Origin: Chitinophagaceae bacterium | Lineage (GTDB): Bacteria > Bacteroidota > Bacteroidia > Chitinophagales > Chitinophagaceae | Assembly: GCA_016741945.1 (NCBI GenBank) | Contig: JACVCQ010000023.1 | Span: 1 to 13,817, forward strand | Reading direction: 5' to 3' | Length of the DNA: 13,817 nt | Part shown: positions 1 to 6,814 of the stretch, piece by piece | Position numbering within the stretch: position 1 is the stretch's first letter | Layout of the letters: the number at the start of each line of letters is the position of its first letter | Position numbers and translations under genes: made by a program | Notes under the pieces: model-generated | Database searches by the model: none | The model's input: the letters and a program-made list of their open reading frames with translations, nothing else | What the model was told of the DNA's origin: nothing

Positions 1-1
1 A

Positions 2-409
2 TCGGAGGTGAAAGCCTGTACCGGTAAAGTTCCACATTGCGCCATGGGTTGGGAGATTAACCCGGATAGTTTTTACAGAATGATCAAGCGTTTTTGGTTG
101 TATGGAGGAGTAAAACAAATCATTATTTCTGAAAGTGGTGCTGCATTCAAAGATCATATAACACAAGGTATGATCAATGATGCTGATCGCGTTCAATATT
201 TTCAACAATATTTAAATGCTGCACTGCGTGCCAAAAAAGAGGGGGTCAATATCGGTGGCTATTTTGCCTGGACACTCACTGATAATTTTGAATGGGCTGA
301 AGGCTATCAGGCACGTTTTGGATTGGTACATGTAGATTTTGAAACACAGCTTCGGACGATTAAACAGTCGGGATATTGGTTTAGAGATTTTTTGCATCAT
401 AAGATTTGA
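2..409 (+). CDS. GH1 family beta-glycosidase, C-terminal fragment
   Basis: This is the 3' end of a glycoside hydrolase family 1 retaining beta-glycosidase (beta-glucosidase-like); the 5' part lies outside the window and the frame is open to the window edge, so the GTG at position 8 is not a real start. Visible GH1 signatures are the MGWEI-P block (nt 44-67), the nucleophile strand ending in IIISESGAAF with the expected catalytic Glu at nt 131-133, and the C-terminal barrel block FAWTLTDNFEWAEGY followed by RFGLVHVDF and a final YWFRDFL. The family usually has (I/V)TENG around the nucleophile; here it is SESG, so Thr and Asn are both replaced by Ser while Glu is kept. The catalytic acid (NEP motif) is not in view. 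The family is normally about 440-470 residues. It probably removes beta-linked glucose, galactose or mannose from oligosaccharides; specificity cannot be told from this part. Confidence 0.93.
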   Translation, partial: SEVKACTGKVPHCAMGWEINPDSFYRMIKRFWLYGGVKQIIISESGAAFKDHITQGMINDADRVQYFQQYLNAALRAKKEGVNIGGYFAWTLTDNFEWAEGYQARFGLVHVDFETQLRTIKQSGYWFRDFLHHKI

Positions 410-502
410 GTATTGAGTAAATATTGCCACTGAAGGCACTGAGTTACCCAGAATTTTTTTCTGTGTAACTCAGTGCCTTCAGTGGTAATAACCTAATACT
501 CT
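408..502. terminator. Very long intergenic hairpin after the GH1 gene
   Basis: A near-perfect inverted repeat fills the gap after the GH1 stop codon. The core arms 427-447 and 465-485 are perfect complements over 21 bp. After one mismatch (448/464) the stem continues as CAGAA/TTCTG (449-453/459-463) around a five-T loop. Outwards, 422-426 pairs with 486-490 (one G-U), and GAGTATT at 408-414 pairs with AATACTC at 496-502. The arm contains a tandem CACTGA-type motif. Such a structure should stop transcription, possibly in both directions, but there is no classic T-tract after the stem and it is far longer than an ordinary terminator, so it may be a member of a dispersed palindromic repeat family. 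Confidence 0.75.
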
Positions 503-515
503 CATTATGTTTCAC

Positions 516-523
516 TAAGTTTG
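516..523 (+). promoter_or_regulatory. Candidate Bacteroidota -7 box for the DUF3472-FKBP gene
   Basis: TAAGTTTG matches the Bacteroidota -7 consensus TAnnTTTG exactly and lies 20 nt before the ATG at 544. A convincing -33 TTTG element is not visible at the usual distance upstream, where the right arm of the long hairpin sits. If used, the 5' leader would be only about 15 nt. Tentative. Confidence 0.35.
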
Positions 524-543
524 GTACTATTAAAATCAAATAC

Positions 544-2217
544 ATGCGCTGCTATATTGCTTTGTTCAGCTTATTATTTTTCACACATGTGAGAACCTCC
601 GCACAAACAAAGGTTACGATTCCTTTTTATACAGCCTACAGAACTACGAATGATGCCGGTGTATTAGATGAGGGTTCTTCAGTACGAAAAGATGCATTGC
701 TGTTATCAGATACTTCGAAACGAGTACGTTTTTATATACATAATTCCAAAACAGGTGAATTAAATATTGCACTCAATGCATTAGCTATTAAAACACCTAA
801 GCAATTAATACTTGATGTAAACGGTAAAAAATTCGATGTTGCCATACCTATACGCACTACTGCTAAGGAAATAAAGATCGGAACGGTACAGCTAACCGAT
901 ACGGGTTTTGTAGAACTTGTTTTTTCATTCAAAAAACCATCATGGGGTGCACTTGGTATCGGAAATCTAGTACTTTCCGGTTCTGCTACAGAAGGATTAC
1001 GATTCAATCAACAATCAAGATTAAATGCAGCTTCTGTTCATCTCAGGTATTCATTGGCAGATAGTATTCGTGCAATCGGATTTTATAATGAATTAACGGT
1101 TCCTAAAGGATATGATCATCTGTACAGTTTTTATATGGCCAATGGATTTTCCAGGGGTTATTTGGGTATTCAAGTAAATAGTAAAAAAGAAAGAAGGGTG
1201 ATTTTTTCAGTTTGGGATGCAGGTAATGAAGCGATCGATCGAAAGAAAGTAGCTGAAGAAGATAAAGTGAAATTGTTGGCCAAAGGTGATGGAGTTGTCA
1301 CCAATGATTTTGGTAATGAGGGTACAGGCGGACATAGTCACTGGGTGTATGATTGGGAAGCGGGACAGACCTATCAATTCATGTTAACAGCTTTGCCTGA
1401 TAGTGCTTCACAAACTACGATCTACACCGGTTACTTTTTTGTTCCTGAATTGAAACGATGGAAGTTGATCGCTGCTTTTCGTGCGCCAAAAGATGGAAAT
1501 CGTTTGAACAAATTATATTCATTCAATGAAAACTTTGTAGGTAGTAATGGGCATTTACAACGCAGATCTTTATTTGGAAATCAATGGGTGCAACAACAGA
1601 ATGGCAGATGGGTATCACTTACTGATGCTGTATTTACAACTGATGCAACCGGCAGAGCAGGAGATCGTTTCGATATAGGAGCAAGTGTAACCAATGAACA
1701 GTTTTATTTGTGGAATGGAGGTTTTACAAAGCAAGAAGCAAAACCCGGTGATCAGTTGAAGCGAAATAACACATCAAAAGCACCCATCATCGATTATACC
1801 AAGGACGCAGATAGTTTAGTACAGGCAAAAAAAGATATAGAAGAAATAGCTACAGCTGTTAAGATAGGTAAGATTGATACAACAGGGAGTATTGAATCGG
1901 TTTACTATCATATTTTACAACAAGGTACGGGTGATTTTGTATCAGTGACGGATACTGTTACTGTTCATTACAAGGGCTCTTTGTTAACAGATGGCTCCAT
2001 CTTTGATCAAACGAAAGATCAACCGGCTACTTTTCCATTAAGAAGATTAATAAGGGGTTGGCAACTGGCACTACCTAAATGTAGGGTAGGTGGTAAAGTA
2101 AGGGTCATTATTCCTTCAGCCCAAGCTTATGGTATTAGGACAAGGAGTAAAGATATTCCACCAAATAAAGTATTGGTTTTTGATATTGAAGTAGTGGCTA
2201 CTAAAAAAAGTCAATGA
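544..2217 (+). CDS. Secreted DUF5077-DUF3472 protein with C-terminal FKBP-type peptidyl-prolyl isomerase domain
   Basis: A 557-residue exported protein. Residues 1-20 form a signal peptide (hydrophobic core, cleavage likely at TSA|QT). Residues about 22-145 resemble DUF5077 (start VTIPFYTAYRT), and about 185-370 resemble DUF3472 (GYDHLYSFYMANGFSRGYLGIQ; GHSHWVYDWEAGQTYQF; YTGYFFVPELKRW). After a polar linker (about 400-450), residues 452-552 are an FKBP domain. Its pocket residues are all recognisable: Tyr476, Phe487-Asp488, Phe497, Leu502-Ile503, Trp506, Tyr529 and Phe546, so the fold should be active as a prolyl isomerase. DUF5077/DUF3472 proteins often sit in Bacteroidota carbohydrate loci, but their function is not known to me; a glycan-binding or glycan-modifying role is inference. 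The FKBP part could help fold periplasmic or outer-membrane partners. It is convergent with the ROK gene, 42 nt between stops. Confidence 0.85.
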   Translation: MRCYIALFSLLFFTHVRTSAQTKVTIPFYTAYRTTNDAGVLDEGSSVRKDALLLSDTSKRVRFYIHNSKTGELNIALNALAIKTPKQLILDVNGKKFDVAIPIRTTAKEIKIGTVQLTDTGFVELVFSFKKPSWGALGIGNLVLSGSATEGLRFNQQSRLNAASVHLRYSLADSIRAIGFYNELTVPKGYDHLYSFYMANGFSRGYLGIQVNSKKERRVIFSVWDAGNEAIDRKKVAEEDKVKLLAKGDGVVTNDFGNEGTGGHSHWVYDWEAGQTYQFMLTALPDSASQTTIYTGYFFVPELKRWKLIAAFRAPKDGNRLNKLYSFNENFVGSNGHLQRRSLFGNQWVQQQNGRWVSLTDAVFTTDATGRAGDRFDIGASVTNEQFYLWNGGFTKQEAKPGDQLKRNNTSKAPIIDYTKDADSLVQAKKDIEEIATAVKIGKIDTTGSIESVYYHILQQGTGDFVSVTDTVTVHYKGSLLTDGSIFDQTKDQPATFPLRRLIRGWQLALPKCRVGGKVRVIIPSAQAYGIRTRSKDIPPNKVLVFDIEVVATKKSQ

Positions 2218-2259
2218 TCAGGGGAATGCATCTTAAGGACAGTTGATTCATCTGCGTCA

Positions 2260-3492
2260 TTAAAAAACAGTGAGTACTTTGTTTCTCGCAAGCAGACATG
2301 CACCGAGGATACCTGCTTTCTCACCGAGCTTCGACAATTTTAGTTGTGTATCTGTATTGACAAGACTCAATGAGTATTTGTTGATCGCACTTTTGGTGGG
2401 CAATCGAAGATAGTCTCCTGTTTCAGATAAAGTACCACCTAAAATAATCAGTTCAGGATTAAAAACGTTGATGAGTACTGCCAATCCTTTCCCAAGTTTT
2501 TCGCCAATTTCGGCAAGTAATTCAATACAAAGCATGTCTTCTGTGGCTGCAGCATGAATGAGATCGGTGAGTGTGAGCTCACTAGTATTTTTAATTTTTT
2601 TCATGATGCCGGAGGTAGAACCTTTTTCAATCTGTTCACGAAAACGTCTGATGAGTGATGTGCCTGATGCTTCCGTTTCAAGACAACCCTTCTTACCGCA
2701 ATGACAAATGATTTCATTTTCAAAAAAAGGCATGTGGCCGAATTCACCACTGAAACCTGATTTGCCGTAGTAAACTTTGCCATCGATTAAGATTCCTAAG
2801 CCGATACCATAATCAATATTGACAAACAGTACGTTCTTTTCATTATTCAGTTCCCCACACATAAACTCTCCAAATGCCATGGCTCGTGAATCATTTTCCA
2901 GATAAGTGGTGATGCCAACTTTATTTTCAATGTAGGCAGATAGTGGCTCTTCTTGGAAATGAAAAAAACTGTAGCTATAACCAATGGTATGGTTGATACG
3001 TCCTGATAGGTTGATACCCATACTCAGGATTTTATCTTTCTTTACTGGGGACTCTTTGATAAAGCCCTGGATCAGTTTGATGAGTTCTGCAAGTGATTCG
3101 GGTGTATTCTCCAATCGAAAGGGGATACGGTATTTTTGGGTAATCAGGTGTTTTTTAAAATCCATCAATCCAATGTTCACATAATATTTCTTGACATCCA
3201 CACCCAGAAAAAAGCAGGCATCAGCAACCAAGCCGTACATGCTGGCTTTACGTCCACCGGTTGAATCTATTTTTCCATAATCACTGATGAGTCCGTCTTC
3301 GATTAATTCATTGACCAAACTGGTGGTTTTGGGAACACTGATATTCAGCTCTTTACTCAATTCTGTAATAGAGCTACTATCTGTTTTATCTAGAAAATTG
3401 AAAATCAGCTTTTTAAGGGTTTTGTTCTTCAATGCTACGCCTGAAGAGCTCTCTTCTTTGAATACGGCGGATAAAATTTTGGTTCTTGGCAT
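2260..3492 (-). CDS. ROK family transcriptional repressor (NagC/XylR type)
   Basis: A 410-residue cytoplasmic regulator. Residues about 20-85 form a winged helix-turn-helix (SITELSKELNISVPKTTSLVNELIEDGLI, then the wing ending in STGGRKAS). Residues about 93-400 form a ROK sugar-binding domain with the zinc site His253 plus Cys263, Cys265 and Cys270 (GEFGH; CHCGKKGCLE) and the sugar-contacting Asp in LENDSRA (Asp201). The first ATP loop, DxGGT in ROK kinases, reads GVDVKKYY here, which argues for a regulator without kinase activity. It is transcribed divergently from the AGE-FAD-SusC-SusD operon across 174 nt and is the obvious candidate to repress that operon until a released sugar such as GlcNAc, ManNAc, mannose or glucose binds. 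It could also control itself. The inducer is not predictable from sequence. The family call is firm; the target and ligand are inferred. Confidence 0.9.
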   Translation of the reverse strand: MPRTKILSAVFKEESSSGVALKNKTLKKLIFNFLDKTDSSSITELSKELNISVPKTTSLVNELIEDGLISDYGKIDSTGGRKASMYGLVADACFFLGVDVKKYYVNIGLMDFKKHLITQKYRIPFRLENTPESLAELIKLIQGFIKESPVKKDKILSMGINLSGRINHTIGYSYSFFHFQEEPLSAYIENKVGITTYLENDSRAMAFGEFMCGELNNEKNVLFVNIDYGIGLGILIDGKVYYGKSGFSGEFGHMPFFENEIICHCGKKGCLETEASGTSLIRRFREQIEKGSTSGIMKKIKNTSELTLTDLIHAAATEDMLCIELLAEIGEKLGKGLAVLINVFNPELIILGGTLSETGDYLRLPTKSAINKYSLSLVNTDTQLKLSKLGEKAGILGACLLARNKVLTVF

Positions 3493-3666
3493 GGTAGTTC
3501 TGAAATATTCTTAAAAAGGCGCTACAAGTTAACCATATTTTCAGCACTGAGGGATAGTCTTGGGATCAACTAAATAAAATAATTTAAAAAGTATTAGATA
3601 ATTTGTAAAAATTTTAAGATATTGCCTTGATTATTTTTAAATCCTTTATAAACTTAAACAGGATTT
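3493..3666. promoter_or_regulatory. Regulatory region between ROK regulator and AGE operon
   Basis: This AT-rich 174-nt gap separates two divergent genes and must hold the promoters of both. On the + strand a weak Bacteroidota-like pair is CTTG (3626-3629), a 19-nt spacer and TAAACTTA (3649-3656), which fits TAnnTTTG only partly and would give a very short leader. No clean consensus was found for the ROK gene. A loose inverted repeat CTGAAA/TTTCAG (3500-3505/3539-3544) lies near the ROK start. The position between a repressor gene and its likely target makes operator sites expected here. Confidence 0.6.
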
Positions 3667-3667
3667 A
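3638..3667. repeat. Inverted repeat TAAATCCT-N14-AGGATTTA touching the AGE start codon
   Basis: Perfect 8-bp arms at 3638-3645 and 3660-3667 are separated by 14 nt. The right arm includes the A of the ATG at 3667 and the only purine-rich AGGA upstream of the start. The half-sites are 22 bp apart, about two helical turns, as expected for a dimeric DNA-binding protein on one face. It could be an operator for the neighbouring ROK protein, or an RNA hairpin hiding the translation start. An 8-bp match in AT-rich DNA can also arise by chance. Confidence 0.4.
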
Positions 3668-4860
3668 TGCAACCAAACACTACGATGATGGTCCCCCCTC
3701 AGTCACTGAATGTATATGCAGATCTGTATCGTAAAGAGCTTACTGATCATATTCTCCCATTTTGGTTACAACATAGTAAAGACACCCAACACGGTGGTTT
3801 TTTTACTTGTCTAGATAGAACCGGTAAAGTATACGACACTGATAAATTTATGTGGCTGCAGGGAAGACAAGTGTGGTGTTTCAGTTATATGTATGAACAT
3901 GTAGAAGCCAAAAAAGAGTGGTTGGATATGGCCTTACATGGAGCTGCGTTTATGCAACAACATGGACGTGACGATGATGGCAACTGGTATTTTTCTTTAG
4001 AAGCTTCCGGAAAACCGTTGGTACAACCCTACAATATTTTCAGTGATTGTTTTGCTACTATGGCATTTGCTGCATTAGACAGGGTTCAACCATCTGATTT
4101 ATACAAAGAGATAGCGATCAAAACCTTTGATAATATTCTATCACGCCGCAATAATACGAAAGGTCATTATAACAAAGCCTACCCGGGTACAAGACCACTG
4201 AAAAATTTCAGTCTCCCGATGATCTTATGTAATCTCTCACTTGAACTGGAACATTTATTAGGTGCAACACGTGTAAACGAATTTATTCCGGAGATCATTC
4301 ATGAAGTGATGGAAGTTTTCTATAATCAAGAAATGGCTGTTGTGCTGGAAAATGTAAATCCGGACGGAAGCTTTTCAGATTGTTTTGAAGGCAGGTTGCT
4401 CAATCCCGGACATACCATTGAAGCCATGTGGTTTATCATGGATCTTGGTAAACGACTCAATGATGATGCACTGATACAGAGAGCTGTCAATATTATGTTT
4501 GATACCCTAGAACTTGGGTGGGACAAGCAATACGGAGGAATTTTTTATTTCTTGGATGTAAAAGGGCATCCACCACTTCAGTTGGAATGGGATCAGAAAC
4601 TTTGGTGGGTACATGTAGAGGCACTGGTAGCATTGGCCAAAGCATATGCATTCACAAAGGATGAACGTTGTATCAACTGGTTTGAAAAATTACACGCTTA
4701 TACCTGGAGTCAATTTAAAGATAAAGAATATGGAGAATGGTTCGGATACCTCAATAGACGTGGTGAAGTATTACTGCCACTGAAAGGCGGTAAATGGAAG
4801 GGATGTTTTCATATACCGCGTTCACTCTACCAAGTGTCAGCAACATTATCATCCTTATAA
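3667..4860 (+). CDS. AGE family epimerase (N-acylglucosamine 2-epimerase)
   Basis: A 397-residue cytoplasmic (no signal peptide) alpha/alpha-barrel enzyme of the AGE/RnBP family, the normal length for the family. Signatures include MWLQGRQVW, YNIFSDCF, RLLNPGHTIEAMW, WWVHVEAL and GCFHIPRSLYQ. Arg67, His249, Glu318 and His382 correspond, with a constant offset of ten, to the catalytic Arg57, His239, Glu308 and His372 that I recall for the Anabaena enzyme, so it should be active. The best guess is GlcNAc/ManNAc 2-epimerase (EC 5.1.3.8); mannose/glucose, mannose/fructose or cellobiose 2-epimerases share the fold and cannot be excluded. It is first in the operon, followed after 17 nt by the FAD oxidoreductase gene. 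Met7 and Met8 are alternative starts, but the ATG at 3667 gives the better fit to the leader. In sialic-acid operons this enzyme accompanies a lyase, which is absent here. Confidence 0.88.
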   Translation: MQPNTTMMVPPQSLNVYADLYRKELTDHILPFWLQHSKDTQHGGFFTCLDRTGKVYDTDKFMWLQGRQVWCFSYMYEHVEAKKEWLDMALHGAAFMQQHGRDDDGNWYFSLEASGKPLVQPYNIFSDCFATMAFAALDRVQPSDLYKEIAIKTFDNILSRRNNTKGHYNKAYPGTRPLKNFSLPMILCNLSLELEHLLGATRVNEFIPEIIHEVMEVFYNQEMAVVLENVNPDGSFSDCFEGRLLNPGHTIEAMWFIMDLGKRLNDDALIQRAVNIMFDTLELGWDKQYGGIFYFLDVKGHPPLQLEWDQKLWWVHVEALVALAKAYAFTKDERCINWFEKLHAYTWSQFKDKEYGEWFGYLNRRGEVLLPLKGGKWKGCFHIPRSLYQVSATLSSL

Positions 4861-4877
4861 AACCAAAATAGTAAGAC

Positions 4878-6797
4878 TTGAAAAAACGATTGCTCATACT
4901 ACTTGCCATTTTTACGATTCATACTGCATCAATAGATCTGGCAGCACAATCTAAAACGCTTCAAACCGATGTGTTGGTGATTGGTGGGGGTGTAGGAGGA
5001 ACAGCTGCAGGTATACAAGCAGCAAGACTAGGTGTAAAAGTTATACTCACAGAAGAAACCACTTGGTTGGGTGGTATGATGACTGCAGCAGGTGTAAGTG
5101 CGTTTGATGGAAATCATAATCTTCCTTCCGGTATCTGGGCAGAATTTAGAAATCAATTGTACAAAGTTTATGGATCACCTGAAAAAGTAGCAACGGGCTG
5201 GGTAAGTAATACCTTGTTTGAGCCACATGTGGGTGATAGCATACTGAAATCAATGACGCGTTCATTATCCAATTTATCTGTGCTCTATCGTCATCGATTT
5301 GTTTCATTCATCAAAGACAAGCAAAAAGTAGTTGGAGTTGTTGTGAAGAACCTTCAAAATAATCAACACATTCGTATTCTGTCTAAGCAAGTCATTGATG
5401 CCACCGAATTGGGAGATGTTCTGGCAAGTGCTGGTGCAGCATATGATTTGGGTATGGAAGCTGGATCGTTAACGGGTGAAGATGTAGGAGTGCCTACTAC
5501 CAATAATATTGTACAGGATCTTACCTATGTTGCCATCCTCAAAGATTATGGAGCAAAAGCAGATTGCACCATTACCCAACCGATTGGCTATGACCCTGCA
5601 GAATTTGATGGAGCCTGCACCAATTACTACAAAGACAAATCAAGACAAGCACCCAATGTGGATGCACAAAAAATGCTTGATTATGGAAAGCTTCCCGGAA
5701 AAAAATACATGCTGAATTGGCCGGGATACGGTAACGATACTTATTTGAACGTAGTAGAGATGACTCCAGATGTACGCATTCGTGAACTTGAAAAAGCCAA
5801 ACAAACCACGCTTCGCTTTATTTATTTTATTCAGCATGAACTGGGTTTCAAACATTTGGGTCTGGCCGATGATGAGTTTCCTACAACAGATAAACTTGCG
5901 CTCATGCCCTATCATCGCGAGGGAAGAAGAGTGAAGGGACTAGTACGATTTACCATTAATCATATTGCAAAGCCTTACGATCATAAGCCAGCATTGTATC
6001 GAACCGGGATAGCGGTTGGTGATTATCCGATTGATCATCATCATCGTAAAAATCCGGAAGCTCCTCAACATTTATCTTTTTATCCGGTACCCTCTTTTAA
6101 TGTGCCGTTAGGTGCATTGATACCTCAACATACAAAAGGTCTGATTGTAGCTGAAAAGGGAATCAGTGTTTCCAATGTTGTAAATGGTACTACTCGTTTA
6201 CAACCTTGTGTGATGTTAATCGGACAAGCAGCAGGTGTGCTTGCAGCATTGAGTGTTCAATCTAAAAAAGAAGCATCTACCATACCAGTTCGTACTGTAC
6301 AATCAACATTAATACAACAGGGTGCTTATGTAATGCCTTTTATTGACGTAAAGGCAGGACATCCTCATTTCGAAGCCGTACAACGTATCGGCGCAACGGG
6401 TATTTTGAGAGGAACAGGAAAACCCAATGCATGGGCAAATCAAACCTGGTTTTATCCGGATTCATTAGTACAAGTTTCATTCTTGAAAAAAGATCTTGCA
6501 CCCTTTCAAGCTGATTTTACCACTATTCAATCTAATGAAATATTACGTGCAGGAGAAGCTCTTCAATTGATTCAAGTAATCGCAAAGAAATATCAACTTA
6601 ATAATTCATGGGAATGGAGTAATGCTGCAAAACTGAATCAGCAAGTGACAGTGGCATGGCAGGAGTGGGGATTTGGAAAATGGGATGCTGAGAAACCCTT
6701 ATCGCGATTGGCATTCGCAAAACTGCTGGATGCAACGGTAGATCCGTTTGTTTTACTGCAGGTAGATCATCAAGGAAAATATCAACTGAAATACTAA
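4878..6797 (+). CDS. Exported FAD-dependent oxidoreductase (FAD_oxidored/PF12831-like)
   Basis: A 639-residue protein with an N-terminal signal peptide (MKKRLLILLAIF..., cleavage near residue 23), so it should act in the periplasm or beyond. Residues 30-60 hold the dinucleotide-binding strand-helix-strand (DVLVIGGGVGGTAAG, with Glu at the end of strand two), followed by TTWLGGMMTAAGVSAFDG and later DATELGD, typical of the PF12831 family often annotated as xanthan-lyase-associated FAD oxidoreductase. The C-terminal FAD contact region reads GLIVAEKGISVSNVVNGTTRLQP and GQAAGVLAAL. A final segment (about residues 500-545: HFEAVQRIGATGILRGTG) looks like an SLH-like accessory module. The start is TTG: an in-frame TAA at 4872-4874 excludes an upstream start, and the next in-frame Met is residue 67, inside the FAD fold. 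The substrate is unknown; oxidation of a glycan or free sugar is inferred from the SusCD operon. Confidence 0.85.
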   Translation: MKKRLLILLAIFTIHTASIDLAAQSKTLQTDVLVIGGGVGGTAAGIQAARLGVKVILTEETTWLGGMMTAAGVSAFDGNHNLPSGIWAEFRNQLYKVYGSPEKVATGWVSNTLFEPHVGDSILKSMTRSLSNLSVLYRHRFVSFIKDKQKVVGVVVKNLQNNQHIRILSKQVIDATELGDVLASAGAAYDLGMEAGSLTGEDVGVPTTNNIVQDLTYVAILKDYGAKADCTITQPIGYDPAEFDGACTNYYKDKSRQAPNVDAQKMLDYGKLPGKKYMLNWPGYGNDTYLNVVEMTPDVRIRELEKAKQTTLRFIYFIQHELGFKHLGLADDEFPTTDKLALMPYHREGRRVKGLVRFTINHIAKPYDHKPALYRTGIAVGDYPIDHHHRKNPEAPQHLSFYPVPSFNVPLGALIPQHTKGLIVAEKGISVSNVVNGTTRLQPCVMLIGQAAGVLAALSVQSKKEASTIPVRTVQSTLIQQGAYVMPFIDVKAGHPHFEAVQRIGATGILRGTGKPNAWANQTWFYPDSLVQVSFLKKDLAPFQADFTTIQSNEILRAGEALQLIQVIAKKYQLNNSWEWSNAAKLNQQVTVAWQEWGFGKWDAEKPLSRLAFAKLLDATVDPFVLLQVDHQGKYQLKY

Positions 6798-6814
6798 AAC
6801 CAAAACAAACACGT

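Noticed and set aside
2218..2259. Bidirectional terminator between the convergent DUF3472-FKBP and ROK genes
   Set aside because: No stem of useful length was found in this 42-nt gap.
3667..4860. Assignment of the locus to sialic-acid catabolism because of the AGE enzyme
   Set aside because: There is no N-acetylneuraminate lyase, sialidase, sialate O-acetylesterase or sialic-acid transporter in the window; the GH92 and GH1 neighbours fit a mannose or N-glycan target better.
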